Shown: positions 18,976-27,532 of the stretch, one piece after another | Numbering within the stretch: the first letter of the stretch is position 1 | Layout: each line of letters opens with the position of its first letter | Assembly: GCF_002849655.1 (NCBI RefSeq) | Contig: NZ_PDNW01000018.1 | Coordinates: forward strand, 21,855-85,854 | Direction: 5' to 3' | DNA from: Pollutimonas subterranea | Lineage (GTDB): Bacteria > Pseudomonadota > Gammaproteobacteria > Burkholderiales > Burkholderiaceae_B | DNA: 64,000 bases | Translations under genes and position numbers: made by a program | Notes under the pieces: model-generated | Told to the model about the DNA's origin: nothing | What the model saw: only the letters and a program-made list of their open reading frames with translations | The model's database searches: none

Positions 18976-19004
18976 TGTCCGAAAAACATGTCATTCTTCG
19001 GACA
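18976..19004 (+). promoter_or_regulatory. abiE operator 2, overlapping the abiEi start
   Basis: A 29-bp site with perfect arms TGTCCGAA (18976-18983) and TTCGGACA (18997-19004). Its last base is the A of the abiEi ATG. AbiEi antitoxins of known systems repress their own operon by binding two inverted repeats. Confidence 0.75.
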
Positions 19005-19672
19005 TGAAAAGTGCGCCCCAAGGCTCCGACCTCAAATCTCAGGTCATCAACCGGATCACGTCCAGCTCAGATGAAGTCTGGACTCCCGGAGACTTTGTTG
19101 ATCTTGGGAATCGTTCTACCATCGACAAAACGCTACAGCGCCTGGTCAACGCGGGCGAACTGCGTCGCATTGACCGTGGCCTTTATGACTTGCCACGCAA
19201 AAATGCGCTGACTGGCCAGCTCACGGCCCCCGACTATCGGGCAGTAATCAGGGCGGTTGCTCGCAGGGATCAGGCCCGTACCGTTGTGGACGGAATGACT
19301 GCCGCCAACGATTTGGGCTTCACTACCGCAGTACCAGCGCGGATTGAAGTGTTGATTGATGCCCGGCTCAAACCCATCAAACTCGGCAAACAGGAAATCC
19401 ATTTCAAGTACGCAGCGCCCAGCCGCCTCTATTGGGCCGGCCGGCCAGCGATGCGCGTCGTACAGGCCCTCTATTGGATGCAAGATATGTTGTCCGAGGA
19501 CACCGAGCGTCAACGTATCCGAGTCAGCTTGCTACGTTTACTCAACGACCCTCAGCACGGCAAGGCAATCAAGGACGATTTGCGCTTGGGGCTCTCCACG
19601 CTGCCTATATGGATGCAGACGTTTCTGCGTGGGCTGCTGATGCCGGCACATTCTAACGAGGTAGACACATGA
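19004..19672 (+). CDS. abiEi: AbiEi antitoxin (type IV toxin-antitoxin, phage abortive infection)
   Basis: 222 aa from ATG 19004; a longer frame from 18935 would run through both operators and is rejected. The N-terminal winged helix (about 8-60, WTPGDFVDLGNRSTIDKTLQRLVNAGELRRIDRGLYDLP) is the DNA-binding domain, and the remainder matches the AbiEi antitoxin and autoregulation domain (DUF6088-like). In known AbiE systems this protein represses the operon and neutralises AbiEii without stable binding. It overlaps abiEii as ATGA. The system probably gives phage defence or stabilises the island. Confidence 0.9.
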   Translation: MKSAPQGSDLKSQVINRITSSSDEVWTPGDFVDLGNRSTIDKTLQRLVNAGELRRIDRGLYDLPRKNALTGQLTAPDYRAVIRAVARRDQARTVVDGMTAANDLGFTTAVPARIEVLIDARLKPIKLGKQEIHFKYAAPSRLYWAGRPAMRVVQALYWMQDMLSEDTERQRIRVSLLRLLNDPQHGKAIKDDLRLGLSTLPIWMQTFLRGLLMPAHSNEVDT

Positions 19673-20715
19673 GCACATCGGCGTATCAACAGATCATCAG
19701 TGCCTTGCCACGAGACAGACAGGATCTGTTTCTCACGACGGCCAACCGGCTGGGCACACCTATCGGTAATGTTGAAAAAGACTTCTGGGTCTGCTGGACA
19801 CTGAACGCGCTGTATCACGAGCGGCCTGCTGCAGGGCCACGGCTGCTGTTCAAGGGCGGCACATCATTGTCGAAAGCCTATGACCTGATTCAGCGATTCT
19901 CCGAAGACATCGATGTCACGGTCTTCCGTGATGACTTGGATGCCGCCGCGTCAGTAGAAGAGTTGGAGGAATTTTCAAGCAAGAAGCGCCGCGCCAGGCT
20001 TAATGCCATCCGTGACGCTTGCCGCGCCTACATCACCGGCCCACTGCATGCCTTTCTCAGCGAGCAGATTGCCGATGCAACCCGCGGCACCGGGCGCATC
20101 GAGATCGATCCTGCAGATCCTGACGGCCAGACCCTGCTGGTCTGGTATCCCGAAGTTGAACCTCGGGATGGTGCTTACGTGAGACCTGCGGTACGGATCG
20201 AGTCCGGCGCGAAGTCAGCGCTTGACCCGAACAACCCTGTCAAGATTCAGCCATACATCGCCGAGGAGGTGCCGGGACTGGATCTGGCCGTTCACGATGT
20301 AACCACCATCGTTGCCGCACGTACGTTCTGGGACAAGGTGGTGATTACCCACGGCTTGCGCCGCTGGTACGATCGACGAGGCATCCTCCGGCAAGAGGGG
20401 CAACGCGTCTCGCGGCACTACTACGATCTGCATTGCCTATTTGGATCAGAGTCCAGCAGGTCCGCAGTCGAGAGCCCCGAGCTAGGCACTGACTGCGTTC
20501 GCCATGCGCGGATGTTTTTCAATCGCCCGGACTACGATCTTGCTTCAGCTACTGTCGGCAGCTTTGCCATTGCACCGTCTGACGCTATGATCGATGCGCT
20601 CCGGCGTGACTACGCCAACACGACCGCCATGATCTTCGGTCCCGCGCCGGACTTCGATGAAGTCTTGGCATCCATGAGAAAAATCGAGCAACGCATCAAT
20701 CGCGGCCCGGCATGA
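19669..20715 (+). CDS. abiEii: AbiEii toxin, nucleotidyltransferase
   Basis: 348 aa. The nucleotidyltransferase motif is KGGTSLSKAYDLIQRFSEDIDVTV (about 63-86): GG-S followed by D-x-D, the signature of the AbiEii/AbiGii (DUF1814) superfamily. A further conserved region is TFWDKVVITHGLRR (about 220-233). Known AbiEii-type enzymes transfer nucleotides to targets such as tRNA 3' ends and halt growth when antitoxin activity falls during infection. GAGGT precedes the start, which overlaps abiEi by 4 bp. It looks intact. Confidence 0.92.
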   Translation: MSTSAYQQIISALPRDRQDLFLTTANRLGTPIGNVEKDFWVCWTLNALYHERPAAGPRLLFKGGTSLSKAYDLIQRFSEDIDVTVFRDDLDAAASVEELEEFSSKKRRARLNAIRDACRAYITGPLHAFLSEQIADATRGTGRIEIDPADPDGQTLLVWYPEVEPRDGAYVRPAVRIESGAKSALDPNNPVKIQPYIAEEVPGLDLAVHDVTTIVAARTFWDKVVITHGLRRWYDRRGILRQEGQRVSRHYYDLHCLFGSESSRSAVESPELGTDCVRHARMFFNRPDYDLASATVGSFAIAPSDAMIDALRRDYANTTAMIFGPAPDFDEVLASMRKIEQRINRGPA

Positions 20716-20787
20716 GATGGGTAAACCTCTCAACAATCCGGATGGCGCCCACTAACCAGTAGCTCGTCGCAGACATGACTGTACCGA

Positions 20788-20818
20788 ACTGTACTGCCGC
20801 ACCTTATTTCAGTACAGT
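20788..20818. repeat. inverted repeat ACTGTACTG/CAGTACAGT upstream of the att site
   Basis: Arms at 20788-20796 and 20810-20818 with a 13-bp loop. ACTGTAC also recurs at 20778-20784. The site lies between abiEii and the tRNA fragment; integrase arm sites or an operator are possible. Confidence 0.5.
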
Positions 20819-20949
20819 ACAGGTACACTGACCAGTTCTACCGGATTTCGCAAAAATACGCTAACCGATTGATTAGTAAATTCTTTCACCTATTTAAACC
20901 TACACTCACCTTCGCACCACTTCCTTATACAGACACCGTAACGCGCCAA

Positions 20950-21002
20950 CTCAAAATCCCCCGCCGCAAGGCGTGCCGGTTCGATTCCGGCCCCGGGCAC
21001 CA
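20950..21002 (+). other. 3' fragment of tRNA-Leu, probable attachment (att) site
   Basis: 53 bp match the 3' part of a tRNA-Leu gene: anticodon loop CTCAAAA (anticodon CAA), 3' anticodon stem, long variable arm CGCCGCAAGGCG, T arm with GTTCGATTC, acceptor strand CCCGGGC and encoded ACCA. The 5' half (D arm, acceptor 5' strand) is absent just upstream, so it is not a functional tRNA gene. Tyrosine integrases of the P4 type commonly recombine in the anticodon-to-3' segment of tRNA genes. The integrase gene begins 164 bp downstream. Confidence 0.85.
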
Positions 21003-21039
21003 ACCCGAATTCCAAGAAGTTCCAAGAAAGTCCAGTAAG

Positions 21040-21070
21040 CCCGCATCTCTCCCAGAGGAATGCGGGTTTT
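21040..21070 (+). terminator. terminator downstream of the tRNA-Leu fragment
   Basis: Stem CCCGCAT (21040-21046) with ATGCGGG (21060-21066), then TTTTCTTT. It probably travelled with the tRNA 3' end. Confidence 0.75.
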
Positions 21071-21125
21071 CTTTCTATGGACGGCTACCGCAATCCACCA
21101 AAATCCATTGCTTTTGTGCCCTTTT

Positions 21126-21153
21126 TTGTGTACCTTATTAATAAGGTACACAA
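21126..21153 (+). promoter_or_regulatory. 28-bp perfect palindrome just before int
   Basis: Fully self-complementary around TTATTAATAA with flanking GTACC/GGTAC, ending 1 bp before AAGGAGG of the integrase gene. It is a likely operator for self-repression or for an element-encoded regulator. Confidence 0.65.
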
Positions 21154-21166
21154 GGAGGCTCTTCGT

Positions 21167-22486
21167 ATGCCCAAGCTAGCAACTCCCCTTACCGCGCTTG
21201 CCGCCAAAAAGTACAAACCCAAAGCCACCGACTACAGCGTACCCGACGGAAACGGGCTGTACTTGCTTGTCGCTGCCTCGGGGAAAAAATCGTGGCAAGT
21301 GCGCTACAAGACGCCTGAAGGCAAAGGTCTACGCGTAACCATCGGAGATTATGGCGACATCTCTACAGATGGCCCGGCCCCTATGTTAACCCTTCAAGAC
21401 GCGCGTAGTCGTGCCGACGAAGTCCACCTCGCGGCCCGTACCCACCAGCCTATCATCGGCGTCAGAGTCGGCAAACAGCTCGCTCGCCAGAACAAGACCC
21501 TGGAAGAACTCGAACGCGAACAGCAAGAAAGCACCGCTCGGGCACGCTCATTCGCCGTGGTGTCCGAAGCTTGGTTAAAACTATATGAGCCTACAGTCGT
21601 TAACAGCACATACAGCAAAGCAAGGTTAATCATCCAGGACTACCTCCAGCCACGTATCGGCACAGTCGATATGGCGATCCTTAGCCGCAAGGATGTCGTG
21701 CCGATTATCCGCGAAATGGGGGGTACTGTTCCCAGCTTGGCACGCACGGTTCCACGATACGTCAACATGCTAGTGGAGTACTGCATCGACGAAGAGATCA
21801 GACCTGAGCACACCCAATTGACCTTTACATCGGTCACTCGCAAATTGCCAAAATCGGGAAAGTTGCCGGCCGCCTTGGACGAGGAACGACTGGGCGCACT
21901 ATTAAGAGCTATCCACGGGTACGAGAATATTGTCATTCGGCGCGCACTATTGCTCTGCGCCTGGACCGCGCACCGTCCCGGCATCATCGCCACCGCTCGC
22001 TGGTCGGAAATCAATTTGAAGCGCGCCGAATGGGCAGTGCCCGCCCTGGAAGAGGGTCAGTTTAAGGGTAATGGCGAAGCCATACGCCGGATGAAGCTGG
22101 GTGTCGAACATGTTGTGAGCCTGCCGCGCCAGGCGTTAGCCATGCTTCAGGAAATGAAGGCAATCAGCGGCGGTGCCGAGTATGTATTCCCAGCAACAGG
22201 CAAGGTTCGAAATCCCCATACTCACCGCGACGCGCTGTCGCGTGCGTTGCGACTCATGGGCTTTCAAGGCAAACACTGCACCCATGGCTTCAGGGCAACG
22301 CTACGTACGATGGCGCGAGAACGTTTAGGTCTGGAACGTGACGAGCTCGAAGCCCAGTTAGCTCATACTAAACGCTCAGCGAACGGGGACTCATATGATC
22401 GCACCACATTTACCGCCCAAAGAGTGAAGATCATGCAGGCTTGGGCAGATTACTTAGACGAAATGGCGTTTGACAACGGGCATTGA
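21167..22486 (+). CDS. int: tyrosine integrase, P4-like
   Basis: 439 aa from ATG 21167 (AAGGAGG 8 bp upstream; a frame extending to 21077 is ignored). The N-terminal DUF4102-type arm-binding domain (VPDGNGLYLLVAASGKKSWQVRY) precedes a core-binding domain. The catalytic domain has Arg in AHRPGIIATARWSE (about 299), the box HGFRATLRT (about 387-395), LAHTKRS and nucleophile Tyr in SYDRTTF (about 418). It would integrate and excise an element at the adjacent tRNA-Leu site. The usual Glu after RPG is replaced by Ile, a divergence but not a catalytic residue. All catalytic residues seem present. Confidence 0.93.
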   Translation: MPKLATPLTALAAKKYKPKATDYSVPDGNGLYLLVAASGKKSWQVRYKTPEGKGLRVTIGDYGDISTDGPAPMLTLQDARSRADEVHLAARTHQPIIGVRVGKQLARQNKTLEELEREQQESTARARSFAVVSEAWLKLYEPTVVNSTYSKARLIIQDYLQPRIGTVDMAILSRKDVVPIIREMGGTVPSLARTVPRYVNMLVEYCIDEEIRPEHTQLTFTSVTRKLPKSGKLPAALDEERLGALLRAIHGYENIVIRRALLLCAWTAHRPGIIATARWSEINLKRAEWAVPALEEGQFKGNGEAIRRMKLGVEHVVSLPRQALAMLQEMKAISGGAEYVFPATGKVRNPHTHRDALSRALRLMGFQGKHCTHGFRATLRTMARERLGLERDELEAQLAHTKRSANGDSYDRTTFTAQRVKIMQAWADYLDEMAFDNGH

Positions 22487-22643
22487 ACCCATTCATTTTG
22501 AAAGTAAGGGGCTGGCCCAAATACTTTCCGAGGCGGGCCGAGAACAAGGTTCGAGGGTGCTATGCCGCCACCTGTTAGCAAAGCCACATCGAAATCTGTC
22601 CGATCAATCGATCGTCGATATCATCACACCCTCTAACAGACAC

Positions 22644-23294
22644 CTAGTAGTGAACAGATGAGGCTTGGGTAGCCAATGCGCGTTCGATGAATCTAAGCGC
22701 CTCGGACGATGCATGGCTGCGGACCGTCAACACATAGGTGGTCAGAACCTCAGCGTCACCGACGAACGGCCTGGCCACCACACCGGCTCCCCGTGCCGCG
22801 TCAATCCAGGAACGAGCGGCGAACCCGATTCCGTATCCCGCCGCCACCAAAGTAGCCATGAAGGAAAAACTCTTGGCGTGAGCCTCGACTTGCGGCGTGA
22901 TGGCAGCGGCGTCAAGTAAAGCCACAGCATGGCGATACATTGCCGCGCAGGCGTCGGGATGCCACATGATCATAGGATAGCCCGTCAGAACAGGCAGCGG
23001 GATGACTGGATAGGCCAGCAATGGCGAGCGCGCTGGCAGCGCGACCGCCAGTTCGTCATGCCAGAGCGGCTGCATCTTCAGGCCCTGTTCGGCCCCCGCA
23101 TCAAGGGTAAATCCGAGTTCGTAGCGTCTGTCTTTCAGACCCGCGATTTGCTCTGCCGGGGCAACCTCAGACAGTGCGACGGGCGTTTCAGGCTCCTCTA
23201 TGCGCTGGCGAGCAAGAAGCGTTGCCAGCTGTGCGTGGGTCGCGCCGAACGATATGGCGATTCGCAAAGGTCGCCGATCAGCGTTGGAGGGCAT
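22644..23294 (-). CDS. LysR-type effector-binding domain only (lacks the DNA-binding domain)
   Basis: 216 aa. The whole protein corresponds to the C-terminal ligand-binding domain of LysR regulators (starts RRPLRIAISFGATHAQLATLLARQR; contains MIMWHPDACAAMYRH and ATLVAAGYGIGFAARSWID). The winged-helix DNA-binding domain is missing and I find no remnant of it in the upstream 300 bp. It is either a truncated regulator or a stand-alone sensor or anti-regulator. The intact LysR gene at 23971 is related in its effector domain, so an ancestral duplication and truncation is plausible. Confidence 0.78.
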   Translation of the reverse strand: MPSNADRRPLRIAISFGATHAQLATLLARQRIEEPETPVALSEVAPAEQIAGLKDRRYELGFTLDAGAEQGLKMQPLWHDELAVALPARSPLLAYPVIPLPVLTGYPMIMWHPDACAAMYRHAVALLDAAAITPQVEAHAKSFSFMATLVAAGYGIGFAARSWIDAARGAGVVARPFVGDAEVLTTYVLTVRSHASSEALRFIERALATQASSVHY

Positions 23295-23662
23295 CTTGTT
23301 CTCCTTGTTCGCAGAGGACTGTCGCTCTTCGTTAAAAGCCGGAATAGTGCCAAAGTTTTTGCTAAAGCTGAACTAGCCGGACGGCCACCTGGTTGACAGA
23401 CCGAGGGGTATTGCATCAAGGCTCATGCCTCCAGCTACCGCTTATTGTTTTCTCCTCAAACCAAAAACCTGGTTCAACACTTCGTTTGCATCCTCTTCGC
23501 TCCATTTCCAAGTCCGGGATTTAACGGACGAGTCCGCGTTTAACGGCAACGGTCCAGGGATTAGCGGAAAACGACAACGTAACCCCAAAAGTAAGGCCTA
23601 AATCTTATCATGAGTTAAATTTAACGTGGTTTGATTTATGCCGCCATACGAAGCTTCTGTAG
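23295..23662. other. divergent intergenic region with TTAACGG repeats
   Basis: 368 bp. Three TTAACGG-like repeats (23521-23527, 23540-23546, 23561-23567 as TTAGCGG) are spaced 19-21 bp, a phase suited to cooperative repressor binding. No gene is supported. Confidence 0.45.
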
Positions 23663-23674
23663 ATGCAGAAGCTT
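23651..23674 (+). promoter_or_regulatory. dyad over the XRE start codon
   Basis: Arms AAGCTTCTG (23651-23659) and CAGAAGCTT (23666-23674) enclose the ATG at 23663. It is either an operator for autoregulation or an mRNA hairpin hiding the start. Confidence 0.65.
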
Positions 23675-23965
23675 ATTATTCAACGAGGCCGGCCCGCCGG
23701 CACCACCACCTATGAAGCAGGACCAGCCATTGCGTTTGGCATGGCCGTGCGAACGGCGAGAACAGAGCTGGGTACCGCTCAGGAGACACTCGCCAACCTA
23801 GCAGGCATCGAGCGTTCGCATATGGGGAAGATCGAGCGTGGCGAGCATATGCCGAACCTAGCGATGATCCTGCGTATTGCCAGAGCACTGAACAGAAGCG
23901 CAAGTGAACTGATCGCGGCCACCGAGAAGAATCTCCAGGCGGCGGCCAACGCAACCGAGAAGTAA
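23663..23965 (+). CDS. XRE-family helix-turn-helix regulator
   Basis: 100 aa. A Cro/CI-type HTH at about residues 28-83 includes VRTARTELGTAQETLANLAGIERSHMGKIERGEHMPNLAMILRIARAL. The N-terminal 27 residues are unstructured in appearance. It is a short element-type repressor, found between the two LysR-type genes and converging on the intact one. The start codon sits inside a perfect 9-bp inverted repeat, suggesting tight autoregulation. Confidence 0.85.
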   Translation: MQKLIIQRGRPAGTTTYEAGPAIAFGMAVRTARTELGTAQETLANLAGIERSHMGKIERGEHMPNLAMILRIARALNRSASELIAATEKNLQAAANATEK

Positions 23966-23970
23966 TTCTG

Positions 23971-24879
23971 CTACGGCAATGGCATGCCGTCTACATCTCT
24001 TGGTTGTATTCGCTCGATAAAGCGACTCAGTGGTTCAGAAATTTCAGTCTGAGGATATAGCAGATAGGTCATCAACTTCGCTTCATCCTGTAACCCTTGC
24101 AACGCCCGAGCCGCTACATCCGGGTGTCTGTACATGCCGATCTCGGTAGCGGTGACAAAGCACAGACCATAGCCCGCAGCCACCAGCGTCAAGGCAATGC
24201 TCAGGGAACTAGCGTGTCCGCTCACGACAGGTTCTACATTCACCGCACGCAACAATTTGGCGATCTGCTGCAGGTAGCCTTCGCACTCATGAGGATGGCA
24301 CATCACCAACGGGTAGCGCAGCAATTCTTCCAGAGGGATCTGTGCGTGCACCAGCAAGGGATGGCGTGCAGCCATGGCCACCACCAGCGGATCACTCCAG
24401 ACAGCACGAGCAACGATATCGTTTCCCGCTTCGGAGGAGCGAGCAAAGCCGGCGTCAAACGCGCCTTTCCGTAGCCCCCGCAACTGCTCGGCCAGTGGCA
24501 CGTCGAACAAGCGGATCTCCACTTCAGGATCTTCCTCCCGGCAGCGCGCCAGCAGCGCTGCTAGTCGAGGTTCGGCGGCTCCATCAGAGACGGCGATACG
24601 CAGCGTACCGCGATAGCCCGATGCTGCCGCCTTAGCGCTCGCCGTAGCCTGATCGAGACTTGTAAATACCCGACGCACGTCCTGCAGAAAGACTTCACCT
24701 GCGGGGGTCAGGTGCGTGCCACGTCGGTTGCGCTTAAACAGCACCACACCCAATTCGTCCTCCATATCCTTGATGGTACGCGACAGCGGCGACTGCTCGA
24801 TGTGCAGCCGCTCGGCGGCACGGGTGAAGTGCAGCTCCTCAGCCAAGACGATGAAGCAACGTAGATGGCGTAGTTCCAT
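23971..24879 (-). CDS. LysR-family transcriptional regulator
   Basis: 302 aa, full length for the family. The winged HTH is at 1-60 (MELRHLRCFIVLAEELHFTRAAERLHIEQSPLSRTIKDMEDELG) and the effector domain at about 90-295. The ligand is unknown. It is transcribed away from an MFS relic that lies 30 bp upstream in the same direction; the usual LysR habit of controlling an adjacent transporter may once have applied. LysR genes of this sort are frequent in integrative conjugative elements of Burkholderiales. Confidence 0.9.
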   Translation of the reverse strand: MELRHLRCFIVLAEELHFTRAAERLHIEQSPLSRTIKDMEDELGVVLFKRNRRGTHLTPAGEVFLQDVRRVFTSLDQATASAKAAASGYRGTLRIAVSDGAAEPRLAALLARCREEDPEVEIRLFDVPLAEQLRGLRKGAFDAGFARSSEAGNDIVARAVWSDPLVVAMAARHPLLVHAQIPLEELLRYPLVMCHPHECEGYLQQIAKLLRAVNVEPVVSGHASSLSIALTLVAAGYGLCFVTATEIGMYRHPDVAARALQGLQDEAKLMTYLLYPQTEISEPLSRFIERIQPRDVDGMPLP

Positions 24880-24909
24880 GCTAAATCGCCTTCGTCTGCC
24901 GACCTTGCC

Positions 24910-25212
24910 TCATGAGTTGATGTAACGCAACGTCACCACCACGACGCCGATCATGCACCCAACGATCAGCAACACGCCTATCCTCAACCCAATCAGCGCA
25001 TGCCTCGCACCTCTGAGCAGCGATCCTAACTTTACAATACCTACGAACACCCCATTCAGTCGAGCGGTGTTGTAGATCCCGGAGGCCAATCTTGCATAGG
25101 CCGGATCGATCGTAGTGGTCACCACAACATTCAAGGTAGGCCAATAAATACTGGGTCCCGCCAATGTCGCCAACAAATTTCTTAAAAACTGTCCGATGCA
25201 AAATGGCCTCAT
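24910..25212 (-). pseudogene. relic of an MFS (DHA2/EmrB-like) drug transporter, C-terminal part
   Basis: A 100-codon frame reads as the end of a 14-helix major facilitator: YWPTLNVVVTTTIDPAYARLASGIYNTARLNGVFVG followed by a final hydrophobic helix (LIGLRIGVLLIVGCMIGVVVVTLRY). Conserved ALNV/GLASGI/NTAR positions of the C-terminal half are visible, but the preceding twelve or so helices are missing. It is therefore a fragment, not a working transporter. It lies next to the LysR gene that could have regulated it. Confidence 0.65.
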
Positions 25213-25432
25213 CGTTGTACCGCAAGGTGATTAAAGGATGATACAAATGTCCACCAATGACTTAAATGGCACAACGCAGCACCATAAGATGTAAAGAACT
25301 CCAATACTGGTCAGCTATGGTCAAATCCGACGGAGTTGGACAAGTGCCATGAAACGCGCCACATCGAAAAACCGAGGAACGCCATAAAACACGATGGTAG
25401 TTTGATGGCGTTACTGCGGTTTAATCGCGGCC

Positions 25433-26845
25433 TTATTCAGAATGCATCTGGGTGGGCAGTGTCATTTCGAATATGATTAGATTTGCCGCTGATGTGGCAC
25501 TGATCGATCCGCCATGCGCTTCAACGATGGATTTAACAATCGCCAATCCAAGCCCAGCACCCTCGCCACTACGCTGCCTCGAAGCGTCTGGCCGATAGAA
25601 CCGATCAAAAAGATGTGGCAGATGCTCGGGCGATATGGCGGCTGCTGGATTCTCTACACTAAGCACGGCCTTGTTAGGAGCCGAACTTACCGACACCGTT
25701 ACCACCCCTGCTTTAGGCGTATTACGAATGGCGTTGGACAATAAATTGCTTAAGGCACGACGAATCATAAGACGGTCGCCCTGCACACCAACGTCTGCCC
25801 CTACCAATGTGAGCGTCACCATGCGCTCCTCAGCCCAAGCCTCGAAATAATCAAACAGACTACGTACTTCAGCAGCCAAATCGACGATAACCAGCTCGGG
25901 CTTAAGTAATTTATTATCCGCTTGGGCCAGAAACAGCATGTCGCCCACCATTTTTGCCATACGTTCGTACTCTTCCAGATTCGAATACAGAATTTCGCGA
26001 TACTGCTCAACACTACGTGCTTGGGAAAGGGCAACTTCCGTTTGTGTCTTCAAATTGGTGATCGGGGTACGCAGTTCATGGGCGATATCGGCCGAAAAAT
26101 TGGAGAGCCGCCGAAAGACCCCTTCAATTCGCTCGAGCATGTCGTTGAACGATATCGCTAACTCGGTCAATTCGACAGGCACTGTCTCAGGGGCTAGCCG
26201 GATATGCAATTGGTCAGATTTAATGCGTCTAATTTCCCGGCTAATGCGTCGGATTGGCGCATGGCCTTGATAGACAGCAAGCCATGTTGCCAAAATCGCA
26301 ATCAAGCAAGCAGCCACGGTAATAATTCTCAAGTAGCTGCGGAAGCTTTCAAGATAGTGCAAATGGAAATTGATGCCAGTCGCAACCGCTATGGTTAAGG
26401 GCTTTCCGTCTGGAAAGCCTTTTTGCATGAGTTGCACAACAGCACCTCTGTAGGTTTGCCCCTTATCTCGCCAGATTTTTACCGAGTCAAGATCTATCGT
26501 GTCCGTAATTGGAGCCAATCGTGCAAAACCATCAAGATTCGAATTAGGCGTAGCGTAAATCACATTTCCGGTAAGGTCCGATATGCGAAATTGCGCATTA
26601 TGATGACCTGATATCGCCGCGGCCAGGCGTTGCCTCAGCGCATTTGATTCTTGACTGGCTGGTGGTCCGGAAAGTGACTTCGCCAGAGATTGAACAACAG
26701 CATTAAGTTCATCAACATCCTGCTGAACAAAGTGGCTATTAATGGATCGTTCGACCATCCATCCAAACGTAAGGAGCACCACTGTCATAACCGCGCCAAT
26801 TGAGACAGTCAGGCGCAGGGCCAGAGACACAGGACGACGTGCCAT
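25433..26845 (-). CDS. copS: CopS copper-sensing histidine kinase (cluster II)
   Basis: 470 aa, same architecture as the copy at 9128: transmembrane helices at about 12-32 and 165-187, HAMP, H-box DIAHELRTPITNL, N-box NLLSNAIRNTP, ATP-lid GEGAGLGLAIVKSIVEAHGG. The periplasmic half differs more from copy 1 than the kinase half does. It lies 3 bp after copR2 in the same operon. Orientation is inverted relative to cluster I, so the two kinase genes face each other across the mobile island. Probably active: no frameshift or lost motif seen. Confidence 0.95.
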   Translation of the reverse strand: MARRPVSLALRLTVSIGAVMTVVLLTFGWMVERSINSHFVQQDVDELNAVVQSLAKSLSGPPASQESNALRQRLAAAISGHHNAQFRISDLTGNVIYATPNSNLDGFARLAPITDTIDLDSVKIWRDKGQTYRGAVVQLMQKGFPDGKPLTIAVATGINFHLHYLESFRSYLRIITVAACLIAILATWLAVYQGHAPIRRISREIRRIKSDQLHIRLAPETVPVELTELAISFNDMLERIEGVFRRLSNFSADIAHELRTPITNLKTQTEVALSQARSVEQYREILYSNLEEYERMAKMVGDMLFLAQADNKLLKPELVIVDLAAEVRSLFDYFEAWAEERMVTLTLVGADVGVQGDRLMIRRALSNLLSNAIRNTPKAGVVTVSVSSAPNKAVLSVENPAAAISPEHLPHLFDRFYRPDASRQRSGEGAGLGLAIVKSIVEAHGGSISATSAANLIIFEMTLPTQMHSE

Positions 26846-26848
26846 CGT

Positions 26849-27532
26849 TCAGCTCGCGCTGCTAACATCAAGCATGTAACCCATACCGCGAACGGTATGG
26901 ATTAGCTTGGGCTCAAAGGCGTCGTCGATCTTGGCGCGCAGGCGCCGAATCGCGACGTCAATGACGTTGGTATCGCTGTCAAAATTCATGTCCCACACCT
27001 GGGAAGCAATCAGGGAACGTGGCAACACCTCGCCTTGGCGGCGCACCAACAGTTCGAGCAACGCGAACTCTTTGTTGGTTAGATTAATACGTACCTCTTG
27101 TCGCGTTGCTCGCCGACGAGGGATGTCCAGCACGAGGTCGGCCACTTGCAATTGATCATTAAAGATTGACGTGGTTCCTCGGCGCAGTAAGGTACGTACC
27201 CGCGCGAGCAGTTCCGAGAAAGCAAAAGGTTTAATCAAATAATCGTCGGCGCCCAGTTCCAAGCCCTTGACTCGATCCTCCACGCTATCTCGCGCCGTCA
27301 AGAACAATACTGGTGTAGTCGATTTTGCTTCACGCAAGGCTTGAAGAATACGCCAACCGTCAACATCCGGCAGCATGACATCCAGGATGATCAAATCATA
27401 GTCTTCAGTCAGCGCAAGGTGATGCCCGTCCAGACCCGTACGAGCCAGATCGACCACAAAACCAGACTCCATCAAGCCCTGGCGCACATACTCGCCGGTT
27501 TTTATCTCATCTTCAACGACGAGTAGTTTCAT
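26849..27532 (-). CDS. copR: CopR copper-responsive response regulator (cluster II)
   Basis: 227 aa from the ATG at 27532, matching copy 1; a frame with five extra codons to 27547 is less likely. Receiver Asp51 in ILDVMLPD, Lys101 in KPFAF, and the same winged-helix recognition segment [15 protein letters not shown] as copy 1, so both regulators should read the same DNA box. A perfect box, ATTACAAAATTGTAAT, lies 123 bp upstream at 27655-27670. Transcribed with copS2. Confidence 0.95.
   Translation of the reverse strand: MKLLVVEDEIKTGEYVRQGLMESGFVVDLARTGLDGHHLALTEDYDLIILDVMLPDVDGWRILQALREAKSTTPVLFLTARDSVEDRVKGLELGADDYLIKPFAFSELLARVRTLLRRGTTSIFNDQLQVADLVLDIPRRRATRQEVRINLTNKEFALLELLVRRQGEVLPRSLIASQVWDMNFDSDTNVIDVAIRRLRAKIDDAFEPKLIHTVRGMGYMLDVSSAS

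Noticed and set aside
20950..21002. functional tRNA-Leu gene
   Set aside because: The acceptor 5' strand, D arm and 5' anticodon stem are missing from the upstream sequence, so only a 3' fragment exists.
24881..25246. 121-codon minus frame overlapping the MFS relic
   Set aside because: It is the same stretch in another frame and reads as low-complexity Arg/Cys-rich sequence, while the 24910-25212 frame has transporter-like motifs.
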